Positions 1 through 10,344 of a stretch of 64,000 nt of DNA are shown in pieces (the stretch's first letter is position 1; each line of letters opens with the position of its first letter). A model generated the notes under the pieces. It searched no databases, was not told the origin of the DNA, and saw only the letters and a list, made by a program, of their open reading frames with translations. Position numbers and translations under genes: made by a program. This DNA is from Kordiimonas aestuarii (GTDB lineage: Bacteria > Pseudomonadota > Alphaproteobacteria > Sphingomonadales > Kordiimonadaceae), in NCBI RefSeq assembly GCF_025574465.1, contig NZ_JAOBPP010000021.1, positions 992,001 to 1,056,000 on the forward strand, read 5' to 3'.

Positions 1-899
1 CGGTCATGATTGAAAAGCTTTTTTCGATCGAGGATCAGCACCGCGCCGTCGAGGCGCTGGAGCGCTACCTTGGCCGTGAGGCAACAGCCGTGATTTCTGC
101 CGAGATTGGTGGCTGCAACTCCATGATGCCGGTCGCTTATGCGGCGATGAGGGGGCTTCCCATCATCGATGGTGACGGTATGGGGCGTGCTTTCCCTGCC
201 CTGCAGATGACAAGCTTCAATATTGAAGGTATTGCCTGTGCCCCGCTCACGATAGCGGACGAACATGGCAACTCCGCGCTTTTCCAGACGACGACCGGTC
301 TGAAGGCAGAAGAGCTTTCCCGTCCGGTCGCCACTGCGATGGGGGCGAGCGTCTGTATGTCCTGTTATGCCATGACCGGGGCTGAGGCGCGACGTGCCAC
401 TGTTGCCAAAACGCTGACCGGCGCGATACAGATCGGGGAAGCGATCGCCAACAGCGGCAGTGCCAGCCACCCGCTTGAGCGGTTGGTCACTGTTCTCAGG
501 GCTCACGAATACTATTCGGATGCGGCGGTGCTCTTCAAAGGCAAGATCACAGGCCTCGAACGCGACACGACCCGGGGCTGGGTCTTCGGAAATTGCACCA
601 TCTCGGAAATGAATGGTCCCAGCAAAGCCGAGCTTAAATTTCAAAATGAGAATCTTCTTGTGACGGTCGACGGCGAGCTCCGCTGTATCGTGCCTGATCT
701 CGTTACCATCGTCGATGCGGAAACGGCCCAGGCAATCCCGACGGAGCGCCTTGCTTTTGGTCAGCGTGTCGCCGTTGTCGGGTGCAGTGCACCGCCAATT
801 CTCACAACACCGCGCGCGCTTGATGTGGTCGGACCAAAATGTTTCGGCCTCAAAGAGGCATACGCACCGATAGCAACCCTGATCGAGGACCTTGCCTAA
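1..899 (+). CDS. DUF917 / S-methyl-thiohydantoin desulfurase-like protein, 5' end outside window
   Basis: The frame is open to the left edge, so the N-terminus lies outside the window; about 297 residues from the first visible Met (position 6) are present, against roughly 360 in the family. The visible part has the features of the DUF917 (S-Me-THD-like) family: an EIGGCNSMMPV segment, a GLPIIDGDGMGRAFPALQM segment that in this family belongs to the metal/active-site region, and a C-terminal beta-rich domain. Family members are typically encoded with hydantoinase/oxoprolinase-type HyuA and HyuB proteins and act in degradation of hydantoin-like rings. The stop overlaps the next start by one base (TAATG), implying translational coupling to the racemase gene. 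The exact substrate cannot be read from the sequence. Confidence 0.82.
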   Translation, partial: VMIEKLFSIEDQHRAVEALERYLGREATAVISAEIGGCNSMMPVAYAAMRGLPIIDGDGMGRAFPALQMTSFNIEGIACAPLTIADEHGNSALFQTTTGLKAEELSRPVATAMGASVCMSCYAMTGAEARRATVAKTLTGAIQIGEAIANSGSASHPLERLVTVLRAHEYYSDAAVLFKGKITGLERDTTRGWVFGNCTISEMNGPSKAELKFQNENLLVTVDGELRCIVPDLVTIVDAETAQAIPTERLAFGQRVAVVGCSAPPILTTPRALDVVGPKCFGLKEAYAPIATLIEDLA

Positions 900-1636
900 T
901 GCATATACATCTTATCACGCCCATCACGACCCAAGGTATCCGCACACTCGAAGATGTCGAGCCGCTCATGAGCACTGACCTCACGATCACACAGTCTCTC
1001 ATCGAGATGGGGCCAGCTTCGATCGAATGCGAGTTCGATGAAGCTCTGGCGGTTCCTGGTGTGGTTGTCGAAGCCATAAAGGCTGAACGCGCTGGCGCTG
1101 ATGCAATCATCATTGATTGCATGGGGGACCCGGGTCTTAAAGCGGCCCGAGAGGTTGTTTCGGTTCCGGTGCTTGGGCCCGCAGATGCATCGATGCATCT
1201 TGCCGCCATGCTGGCGCACCGGTTCAGCGTGGTGACCGTTCTCGAATCCGTCGTGCCGATGATTGAAAACCTCGCGAAGGTCTACGGTGTGAGTGACAAG
1301 CTGGCATCAGTGCGGGTCATCGACATACCGGTGCTGGAACTTGAAGCCGCGCCGGAGCGCCTGACGTCAGAACTGTCACAAGCGTCTCTCGCAGCGGTCG
1401 AAGAAGACGGCGCTCACGCTATTGTGCTGGGGTGTACCGGCTTTCTTGGTTGCGCGGAAGCGGTTGATGCGGCCCTCAAGGCCAAAGGATATGACCTGCC
1501 TGTGATCGACCCTATCCCAACGACAGTTTGTGTTGCAGCCGGTGTCGTTCGTGCCGGGCTTCGGCACAGTAAACGCACCTATGGAACACCTCGTGCAAAG
1601 ACCGTCGATGGTTTCGATATTCCACACTTCCAGTAG
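899..1636 (+). CDS. Asp/Glu/hydantoin racemase family protein
   Basis: A 245-residue protein starting at the ATG that overlaps the preceding stop; the frame is open further upstream, but only inside the previous gene. It is a two-domain Asp/Glu/hydantoin racemase: one catalytic Cys sits in IIDCMGDPG (about residue 74) and the second in VLGCTGFLG (about residue 179), the pair that moves the alpha proton in this superfamily. Length and motifs fit hydantoin racemase better than glutamate racemase MurI. With the DUF917 gene upstream it suggests breakdown of a hydantoin or related 5-membered ring compound in which both enantiomers are used. Substrate is inferred from context only. Confidence 0.82.
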   Translation: MHIHLITPITTQGIRTLEDVEPLMSTDLTITQSLIEMGPASIECEFDEALAVPGVVVEAIKAERAGADAIIIDCMGDPGLKAAREVVSVPVLGPADASMHLAAMLAHRFSVVTVLESVVPMIENLAKVYGVSDKLASVRVIDIPVLELEAAPERLTSELSQASLAAVEEDGAHAIVLGCTGFLGCAEAVDAALKAKGYDLPVIDPIPTTVCVAAGVVRAGLRHSKRTYGTPRAKTVDGFDIPHFQ

Positions 1637-1668
1637 GGGCTGGGGGGAACTCATGAAGGGGAAAAACA

Positions 1669-3852
1669 ATGAACAAGATTAGTAAAATGAGATTAAGCAC
1701 ACTGTTGATCGGCACGGCCATGATTGCGCCTGCGCAGGCATACGCCCAGGCAGGAAATGACGCGGCTGACCAACCGGGCGACGCATCCTCAGGCATTGTG
1801 CTGGAGGAGATTATCGTCACCGCGCAGAAACGAGCACAGCGTTTCGAGGATGTCGGTTTGACCGTCAATGTGGTGACGGGCAGTGAACTCAAGTCAAGCG
1901 GTACGGAATCGATCGTCGACCTGGGGGGCATCACGCCTAATGTGCAGATCAAGAATGTACTCGCTAACAGCATTACCAATGTCAGCATTCGCGGTATTGG
2001 CCTCAATGATTATGCGGTTAACAACAATCCTGCCGCTGGCATCTATGTCGACAATGTATACCTTGTCTCACCGGCTATGCTGGGTTTCAGCTTTTTCGAT
2101 ATAGACCGGGTCGAGGTGCTCAAGGGGCCTCAGGGCGACCTCTATGGTCGCAACACGACCGCAGGTGCCATCAATATCATCAGCCGCAAACCGTCTGATG
2201 AAACTGATGTCATGCTTGAAGCCGGATATGCCAGTTATGAGAACTGGCATTTCGAAGGTGCCGTAGGCGGGGCGCTTTCATCCAATCTTACAGCCAGATT
2301 TGCCCTCCAGACCGTGCAGCAGGATTCCGGCTGGCAGACCAATTATGTGACCGGTGACCGCATCGGCAAGGTTGACCGCACCAATGCGCGCCTTCAGCTC
2401 GAATATAAACCCAGCGAGAGTCTGGATATATTGCTGAGTGCTCACAAGGGCTATGACCGATCTGACGTCGCCTTATACAAGGCGAACAATATCCTGACGG
2501 CGGAAGAGGACCAGTATGCCGAGCAGGCCAGGGTGGCAGGCGCTGGCAATGACCCCCATATGGAGCTTGAATCAAGCGGTGCGGCTGTTACCGTCAATTG
2601 GGCGCTGACGCCGGAAGTCTCCATGACCTCCATCAGCGCGTATGAGGAGTTCAGCCGTATCCATGTCGAGGATACAGACGGAACATCGCTCGCGTATCTC
2701 GATGCCACCTATGACAATGGCGTTCAGCAATATTCTCAGGAACTTCGTTTCAACTACAGCGCTGAAGGCCTTGAGCTGATCGGCGGTGGGTTTTATTCCC
2801 ATGACAAAGTCCAGACCCGGGACGAATTCTATTCGCCGGACCTCCTCCCGCTTCTGGGGCTTGGTGGCTTGGACACCATTGGTAACAGCTACCGCCAGCG
2901 CACGGATGCCTATGCGGCGTTTATGCACGCAGAGTGGACCTTTGCGCCCAAGCTGACCCTGATCGGCGGGCTCAGATATACGCATGAAAAGAAAGTGTTC
3001 GACGAAGCCACGACTTTCCTGTGTGCAGCTGGTGGGTGCAACGAAGTGTTTGCGCCAGTCGCAAATGACTATTCCACATCGAACGTGTCAGGCAAGGTCG
3101 GCCTTAACTACAAACTTACGGACGAGACCCTGCTCTACGCAAGCGTCAGTCGTGGCTTCAAATCTGGTGGGTTTCAGGGGCAATTGACGTTTGACCCAAC
3201 AGTGCTTGAACCATTCGATGACGAAAAGCTCACGGCCTATGAACTGGGAGTGAAGAGCCGGCTAAAGCCCAACCTGCAGCTGAATGCATCGGTATTCCAC
3301 TATGAATACAGTGATATGCAGATTTACGGCCCGCTTTTCGACTCTCCGGTCGGTGTTTTGTTCGGCATCGCCAACGTGGGTGACGCGCGGGTGACGGGCG
3401 CTGAAGCGGACATCTGGTGGCGCCCCATTGTAGGCCTTGATCTGCGTTTTGGCGTGGGCACTATCGACACGAAAGTGACCAGATCCATCGTTGCCGGCGT
3501 GACAGAGGGCAGCGTACTGCCGAATGCGCCGGAGCTCACGCTCAATGGCCAGATACGCTATAACTGGGATGTGTCCGACCATGCTAGCGCGGATATCACC
3601 TTGTCCGGGAATTATCAAAGCCGTGTCCGGTTCGACATAGTCCGTCTGCCGAACGAAGCCATGGAAGACGGTTATTTCATGGGTAACGCAGAGATCGGCT
3701 TATCATTTGGTGAGCAGTGGCGGGTGTCGGTTTGGGGTAAAAATCTTTTCAACAAACTATTCCGGACGCAGGCGCTCAACACCAGCGTCGGCTGGACAGA
3801 GCACTATGGTGCCGCACGAACCGTCGGGGTTAACCTGTCCTATAAAATGTAG
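1669..3852 (+). CDS. TonB-dependent outer-membrane receptor
   Basis: A 727-residue TonB-dependent receptor. Residues 1-26 form a signal peptide ending AYA-Q; residues 46-55 (EEIIVTAQKR) are the TonB-box-like segment typical of alphaproteobacterial and sphingomonad receptors; a plug domain follows (VSIRGIGLNDYAV, VEVLKGPQGDLYGRNTTAGAI), then a 22-strand-type barrel ending VNLSYKM. It acts in the outer membrane as an energy-dependent importer. It begins 32 bases after the racemase gene on the same strand, and a terminator follows it, so it is probably the last gene of the hydantoin-type unit and may import that substrate. The iron- or siderophore-specific alternative cannot be excluded. The terminal Met rather than Phe is mildly unusual. 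Confidence 0.93.
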   Translation: MNKISKMRLSTLLIGTAMIAPAQAYAQAGNDAADQPGDASSGIVLEEIIVTAQKRAQRFEDVGLTVNVVTGSELKSSGTESIVDLGGITPNVQIKNVLANSITNVSIRGIGLNDYAVNNNPAAGIYVDNVYLVSPAMLGFSFFDIDRVEVLKGPQGDLYGRNTTAGAINIISRKPSDETDVMLEAGYASYENWHFEGAVGGALSSNLTARFALQTVQQDSGWQTNYVTGDRIGKVDRTNARLQLEYKPSESLDILLSAHKGYDRSDVALYKANNILTAEEDQYAEQARVAGAGNDPHMELESSGAAVTVNWALTPEVSMTSISAYEEFSRIHVEDTDGTSLAYLDATYDNGVQQYSQELRFNYSAEGLELIGGGFYSHDKVQTRDEFYSPDLLPLLGLGGLDTIGNSYRQRTDAYAAFMHAEWTFAPKLTLIGGLRYTHEKKVFDEATTFLCAAGGCNEVFAPVANDYSTSNVSGKVGLNYKLTDETLLYASVSRGFKSGGFQGQLTFDPTVLEPFDDEKLTAYELGVKSRLKPNLQLNASVFHYEYSDMQIYGPLFDSPVGVLFGIANVGDARVTGAEADIWWRPIVGLDLRFGVGTIDTKVTRSIVAGVTEGSVLPNAPELTLNGQIRYNWDVSDHASADITLSGNYQSRVRFDIVRLPNEAMEDGYFMGNAEIGLSFGEQWRVSVWGKNLFNKLFRTQALNTSVGWTEHYGAARTVGVNLSYKM

Positions 3853-3866
3853 GGGTTTCTAAAACA

Positions 3867-3896
3867 AATGGCTGGCGAACTCTGCCGGCCATTTTT
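3867..3896 (+). terminator. Rho-independent terminator after the TonB receptor gene
   Basis: AATGGCTGGC (3867-3876) pairs with GCCGGCCATT (3884-3893) with one G-U pair, a 7-base loop and a T-run at 3892-3896. It lies 15 bases after the receptor stop. Confidence 0.8.
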
Positions 3897-3899
3897 CTA

Positions 3900-4402
3900 T
3901 CCCGGTCCTCAATATATCAGCCCAATGGCGTACGAAAAACTGGCCGCTTAAAGAGCACGGTCGTGTGCACAATAAACTCCCCCTTCCTGTGATTGAGTAT
4001 GTGGTAAAAATCCTGGAGAGGCGGGCGAACAGAGAGGGGAATGTTTCGGTCGAAGAATATAGCGTTCGTCAAGAGCCTGAACGGTCAAGTGTGAAAGAGG
4101 CGCCAGAAGAAACACCCGAGAAGTAATCCGGCGTGTTCCCCGCGATCGATAGGCTCGATCCCCTGGGGATCATATCAGGCTGTCCGACCTTTCTGGAAAG
4201 GGCGGGAGGGTGGCCTGTTGGCTGGACTCATAGCCTTCTCGGCCCGTTTGGAGGGCTGGTTGACGCTTTTGACATGCGCTACATGATCGGTGCCCTCCCT
4301 CGACGGAAGCGTAACCAATTGTTGGCGGAGGTCGCTTTCGGTGCCACGTTTTTCCGAAACTACTGGGTCATCATCGAGGAGCGCGGAGCGCTTGTGCAGT
4401 TT
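3900..4402. other. Low-information stretch upstream of the IS remnant
   Basis: No recognisable gene. A frame from GTG 3965 to TAA 4126 reads as a hydrophilic 53-residue peptide (ends EEYSVRQEPERSSVKEAPEE...), with the frame open further left but without an ATG; it could be the tail of a decayed gene. Immediately downstream is a second short frame (see next entry). I see no RNA gene or convincing promoter here. Confidence 0.35.
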
Positions 4403-4405
4403 TGA
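4133..4405 (+). CDS. Hypothetical short frame, probably cut by IS insertion
   Basis: A 90-codon frame with no family I recognise. It contains an aromatic, hydrophobic stretch (FGATFFRNYWVIIEE) near its end. Its stop, TGA at 4403-4405, is also the first three bases of the presumed IS3-type left end (TGACCTCCTCCCGG), so if it is a real gene its C-terminus was lost when the element inserted. The GTG start has no good ribosome-binding site. It may equally be a chance frame in decayed DNA. Confidence 0.22.
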   Translation: MFPAIDRLDPLGIISGCPTFLERAGGWPVGWTHSLLGPFGGLVDAFDMRYMIGALPRRKRNQLLAEVAFGATFFRNYWVIIEERGALVQF

Positions 4406-4743
4406 CCTCCTCCCGGCAAATAGGGCCGTTTCTAAAGTTAGGGTTTTCTGTCAAACCGAGGTCAGGAGATCCCTTTATGAAGCGCAAAAGATTTAGTGAA
4501 GAACAGATTATTACGATCCTGCAGGAGCATGCTGCCGGGATGAAGGTGAAGGATATTGTCCGTAAGCGCGGCATTTCCGAGCAGACCTTTTACCGTTGGA
4601 AGAGCAAGTATGGTGGCATGGATGTGTCCGATGCTCGGAAGCTGAGGTCGCTGGAGGCGGAGAACACCCGGCTCAAGAAGCTTCTGGCCGATCAGATGCT
4701 CGATAACGCTGCCTTGAAGGAGTTGCTCTCAAAGGAGTGGTAA
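4403..4743 (+). mobile_element. Truncated IS3-family element (IS407-like group): left end plus orfA
   Basis: The left end begins TGACCTCCTCCCGG at 4403, as in IS407-type IS3 elements, and is followed after about 70 bases by an intact orfA. The large orfB (DDE transposase catalytic domain) that should overlap or follow orfA is absent: sequence after 4743 does not encode it in any frame, and I found no matching right inverted end (a GGTCA-type terminus) before gyrB. The element is therefore a 3'-deleted remnant, unable to move by itself. Confidence 0.7.
4477..4743 (+). CDS. IS3-family transposase OrfA (helix-turn-helix subunit)
   Basis: An 88-residue protein, MKRKRFSEEQIITILQEH..., the standard OrfA of IS3 elements: a helix-turn-helix DNA-binding region (KDIVRKRGISEQTFYRWKSK, about residues 29-48) followed by a leucine-zipper-like coiled coil (LEAENTRLKKLLADQMLDNA). 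The start is ATG 4477 with AGGAG about 8 bases upstream; the frame is open upstream but that part lies over the IS end. In intact elements OrfA is fused to OrfB by -1 frameshifting; here the partner is missing. Full length for this subunit. Confidence 0.88.
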   Translation: MKRKRFSEEQIITILQEHAAGMKVKDIVRKRGISEQTFYRWKSKYGGMDVSDARKLRSLEAENTRLKKLLADQMLDNAALKELLSKEW

Positions 4744-5040
4744 TTGTTGATGAGAAGGATGACATCGCAGACGTTCTCATTCGCGATGTCCGTGCTCTGG
4801 GGCTCCACTCGGTTGGAATTGCAGAGATCGATACTGATGACCCAGGAAAGTTCCGCATTCATCAAAAGCCGGAGCTAGCTGCTCAACCGGATCGCCAGGC
4901 GCACACCGTCAAGGAGATCATGGGGCAAGGCATACCGGACTTGGTGGAATTCTGACCGGCTGGAAGGTGTCGGGAGTTTTGTAATACCGATCGGGGATTT
5001 CTCTATAAAACATGTCAGGGTAGGAACCCCCAGAAACAAG
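4744..5040. other. Unassigned DNA between two IS remnants
   Basis: Contains a 72-codon plus-strand frame (4737-4955) with a plausible composition but no family I recognise, and no orfB. Minus-strand frames are broken by stops. Probably scrambled remnants of former insertions. No start site with a good ribosome-binding sequence was found. Confidence 0.3.
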
Positions 5041-5042
5041 AA

Positions 5043-5076
5043 AGGCAGCTAGCGGATCGCTAACTGCCTCTTTTCT
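5043..5076 (-). terminator. Hairpin downstream of gyrB, possible bidirectional terminator
   Basis: AGGCAG-C-TAGCG (5043-5054) pairs with CGCTA-A-CTGCCT (5058-5069) around a 3-base loop, with one C/A mismatch. A T-rich tract follows on the plus strand (CTTTTCT) and one also follows on the minus strand (TTTCTTGTTTC), so it could terminate the gyrB transcript or read-through from the IS side. Confidence 0.55.
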
Positions 5077-5087
5077 GCGAAACTTTG

Positions 5088-5154
5088 TCTCACTTTATGT
5101 GTCACTCAGTCTCACTTTATGTGTCAATTGTCTCACTTTATGTGTCAGCCGACA
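5088..5154. repeat. Three direct copies of TCTCACTTTATGTGTCA: isolated IS21-like terminus
   Basis: TCTCACTTTATGTGTCA occurs at 5088-5104, 5110-5126 and 5131-5147 (22- and 21-base spacing), followed by GCCGACA. Read on the minus strand this is TGTCGGC followed by three GACACATAAAGTGAGA units. Multiple short repeats inside an end that begins 5'-TG are characteristic of IS21-family termini, where the transposase binds. No istA or istB gene is present. The outer edge is 14 bases from the gyrB stop codon. Confidence 0.6.
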
Positions 5155-5167
5155 CCTACAAAAATCA

Positions 5168-7612
<2,445 letters not shown>

Positions 7613-7620
7613 TCATCGTT

Positions 7621-8808
7621 TTACCCGTGGGACGGTTGGATCGCACCGTCACGCACATCAAAAAATTCCGCCCGGCCCTCGAGCGCCTCAAACAGGCTGC
7701 GGTCGGTGCCGGTTAGCCAGCATTGGCCACCAAGGGCTGCCAGTGCCTCAAACAGCGCAGAACGGCGGTCCCCGTCCAGATGCGCAACAATCTCGTCAAG
7801 AAGCATCAGTGGCGCCTGCTCCTTAATGGCGGACTGGAGCTTGGCATTTGCCAGCACCAGCGCGATGAGGAGCGCCTTCTGCTCCCCGGTAGAACACAGG
7901 TCGGCCTGCATGGCCTTGGGCGCATGCGTGACAACAAGGTCGGTCCTGTGCACGCCTTCAAACGTGCGGCCAGAGGCCATGTCGCGCGCCCGACCAGCCA
8001 TCAGCTTGTCGCGGTAGGCGGCTTCGGCCTCCACCGCAGCCATGCCGTCCGCCAGCAACCCCTCGAGCCAGCCATCGATCGCCAGTTCCGCCTTGGGGAA
8101 CGGGCCATCATCGGCCTCCGCGAGCTGGCCCGCGAGTTGGCCCGCGTAGTCAAGCCGCGCGGTGGCGACAGCCACGGCATGCTCTGCCATGCGCGCTTCA
8201 ATCGCGCTTAGCCATGCCGGGTCGGCGCGGTGGCCCTTGTCGCTCATCAACCGGTTACGCTCGCGCATCACCCGCTCATAGGCGCCAACCTGACGGCTGT
8301 GGTCCCCATAAAGGCCCAGCACCAGCCGGTCGAGGAAGCGCCTGCGCGAGGATGGCCCCTCGATAAACAGCCGGTCCATCTGCGGCGTCAGCCATGTCAC
8401 CGCCCAGCGGTCACCCAGCACATTGCTGTTGGGGGCGGCCTGGCCATCAATACGCACAAGGCGCTTGCTGCCTGCTGCGTCACCGCCCATATCCTGGCCT
8501 GTGCCCACCTTCACGCTGTCACCCGCGAGATCGAGCACGGCAGACACGGCCCACGGGCTTGTGCTGCCCTGTTTGGCCACTTCACTGATCGTTGCGCGCC
8601 TAAGCCCCCGCCCGGGCGCCAGATAGCTGAGCGCCTCAAGCACGTTGGTTTTGCCTGCACCGTTTTCGCCGGTCAGCACCACAAGGGGTGACTGTCCCTG
8701 TGGCTTCACGCTCACCCGTGCGTAGGAGCGGAAGTTGGTGAGCATCAGGCTCTCCACATACACACCCTGCCGGGGCATATCAGCCCACGTCTCTACCGCG
8801 TCAGCCAT
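7621..8808 (-). CDS. recF: DNA replication/repair protein RecF
   Basis: A 395-residue SMC-like ATPase that helps load RecA at gaps and stalled forks with RecO and RecR. It shows the Walker A GENGAGKT (about residues 47-54), the ABC-type signature STGEQKALLIALVLANAK and Walker B LMLLDEIVAHLD. The length is near the usual 360-380; the N-terminus may be about 10 residues shorter if Met11 or a later Met is used. It lies between dnaN and gyrB on the same strand, the classical arrangement, and probably shares their transcript. Confidence 0.96.
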   Translation of the reverse strand: MADAVETWADMPRQGVYVESLMLTNFRSYARVSVKPQGQSPLVVLTGENGAGKTNVLEALSYLAPGRGLRRATISEVAKQGSTSPWAVSAVLDLAGDSVKVGTGQDMGGDAAGSKRLVRIDGQAAPNSNVLGDRWAVTWLTPQMDRLFIEGPSSRRRFLDRLVLGLYGDHSRQVGAYERVMRERNRLMSDKGHRADPAWLSAIEARMAEHAVAVATARLDYAGQLAGQLAEADDGPFPKAELAIDGWLEGLLADGMAAVEAEAAYRDKLMAGRARDMASGRTFEGVHRTDLVVTHAPKAMQADLCSTGEQKALLIALVLANAKLQSAIKEQAPLMLLDEIVAHLDGDRRSALFEALAALGGQCWLTGTDRSLFEALEGRAEFFDVRDGAIQPSHG

Positions 8809-8917
8809 GGCTCATCACCAGTAGCAAGGCAGCAAAAGGGGTGTGGCGTTTCAAGGCGAATGCTCATCCTGTTTATTTTCTGGCGGGTCAAAACCATATA
8901 GGGAGGGAGGCCAGCGA

Positions 8918-10033
8918 TCAGACCCGCATCGGCATCAGAACGTATAGTGCGCCCGCATCAACCATATCCTTGAGCACCGTCGGCGCAGATGGGTCAGCAA
9001 GGAAAACCTGCACCGTCTCTCCCTCGACCTGCGCGAGGATGTCGAGCAGATAGCGGCTGTTAAAACCGATCTCCAGCGCGTCAGCACCGTAGGATGCCGC
9101 CAGCTCTTCCGTCGCGGTGCCGCTATCCGGGCTGTTGACGGAAAGTGTGAGGGTATCCTCCGCAATCGACAGTTTCACGGAGCGTGTCTTGTCGGAACTG
9201 ATGGTGGAGACCCGGTCGGTTGCCTCCGCGAACAGGCGGCAGTCCATCTCCAGCATCTTGTCATTCCCCTTGGGGATGACACGGCTATAGTCCGGGAACG
9301 TGCCGTCGATCAATTTCGAGGTGACAACCGCACCGTCATAGGAAAAGCGGATCTTGGTGTCGGAAAGCGAAACCTGCACCGCGCCCTCAAACTCGTCGAT
9401 CAGTTTCCTGACCTCGCCAACTGTCTTGCGCGGGATGATGATACCGGGCATGCCAGCAGCGCCTTCGGGTACGTCCTGTTCCACCTGCGCCAGGCGGTGG
9501 CCGTCGGTCGCCACAGCCCGCAGGGTCGCACCGTCTTCGGTATTGGCCACATGCAGGTAGATACCATTGAGGTAATAGCGGGTTTCCTCGGTAGAGATCG
9601 CGAAGCGGGCCTTGTCAATGAGGCGCTTCAGTTCAGCCGCCGCCAGTTCGAAGCGGTGCGGCATGTCGCCTTCGCTCATCACCGGAAAATCTTCCTTGTC
9701 GAGACAGGCGAGCGTGAAACGCGAGCGGCCGGCCTTCACGATCAGGCGGTCGTTGTCCTCGGCGGTCAGTTCAACCTCTGAGCCGTCAGGCAGCTTGCGC
9801 ACGATGTCGAACAGCGTATGGGCCGGTACGGTAATGGCACCGCCCTGAGCCACGTTGGCTTTGGTGCGCTCGACGATGGCGATATCAAGGTCGGTCGCTG
9901 TCATGGAGACCGTGTCGCCGTCTGCTTCCATCATCACGTTTGAAAGGATGGGGATCGTATTCCTGCGCTCGACCACTGACTGCACGTGCCCCAGTGTCTT
10001 GAGAAGGGAATTCCGCTCGATAGTGACTTTCAT
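8918..10033 (-). CDS. dnaN: DNA polymerase III subunit beta (sliding clamp)
   Basis: A 371-residue beta clamp with three repeated clamp folds (MKVTIERNSLLKTLGHVQSVV... to ...YVLMPMRV), the processivity factor of the replicase. The frame is open for 54 more codons upstream, but the extension is Gly/Ser/Thr-rich and unlike the family; the ATG at 10033, preceded by an AAGAAGAA purine tract, gives the canonical MKVTIER start and normal length. It precedes recF by 109 bases without any gene between. Confidence 0.97.
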   Translation of the reverse strand: MKVTIERNSLLKTLGHVQSVVERRNTIPILSNVMMEADGDTVSMTATDLDIAIVERTKANVAQGGAITVPAHTLFDIVRKLPDGSEVELTAEDNDRLIVKAGRSRFTLACLDKEDFPVMSEGDMPHRFELAAAELKRLIDKARFAISTEETRYYLNGIYLHVANTEDGATLRAVATDGHRLAQVEQDVPEGAAGMPGIIIPRKTVGEVRKLIDEFEGAVQVSLSDTKIRFSYDGAVVTSKLIDGTFPDYSRVIPKGNDKMLEMDCRLFAEATDRVSTISSDKTRSVKLSIAEDTLTLSVNSPDSGTATEELAASYGADALEIGFNSRYLLDILAQVEGETVQVFLADPSAPTVLKDMVDAGALYVLMPMRV

Positions 10034-10344
10034 GGATAATTCTTCTTGTCTGACTGTTTCTCCCGGCCCCGGATAGTATGGCCCCGTGCCGGACACTCCC
10101 GCCTCATCGCTTGTCCCGTTTTGGGTACTTTTCCCCTGCCGCCAACCGCCTCCCAGTTGCCAGCCTGAAGATGGGTGATAACCACCCGAAGCCATGAGGA
10201 TTTAATTCATAGGGAACAATAGCGATTTTGGCGCTCAAACCAAACTAAAAAGCGCCAAAAAGGCTCTTTTTTTTGGAGCGCGGAATCGAAGGAAAACAGC
10301 CGAGTCGCACCAGCGCTTTTTGCCTGGGGGCGGGGGGCTTTGTT
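10034..10344. other. dnaA-dnaN intergenic region
   Basis: 311 bases with no gene. It holds a perfect inverted repeat, TTTTGGCGCT (10226-10235) and AGCGCCAAAA (10251-10260), followed on the plus strand by a run of eight T (from 10266), and a G-rich tract next to the dnaA stop. I found no TTATCCACA-type DnaA boxes. It presumably contains the dnaN promoter on the minus strand, but I cannot place it. Confidence 0.5.
10226..10260. repeat. Perfect 10-bp inverted repeat between dnaA and dnaN
   Basis: TTTTGGCGCT at 10226-10235 and AGCGCCAAAA at 10251-10260 with a 15-base spacer. On the minus strand it could fold after the dnaA transcript, but no T-run follows on that strand directly, so terminator, operator and attenuator readings all remain open. 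Confidence 0.6.

Noticed and set aside
5088-5147. Triple repeat considered as a CRISPR array or origin iterons
   Set aside because: Spacers are only 4-5 bases and a TG...CA end follows, which fits an IS terminus better; no cas genes or replication initiator beside it.
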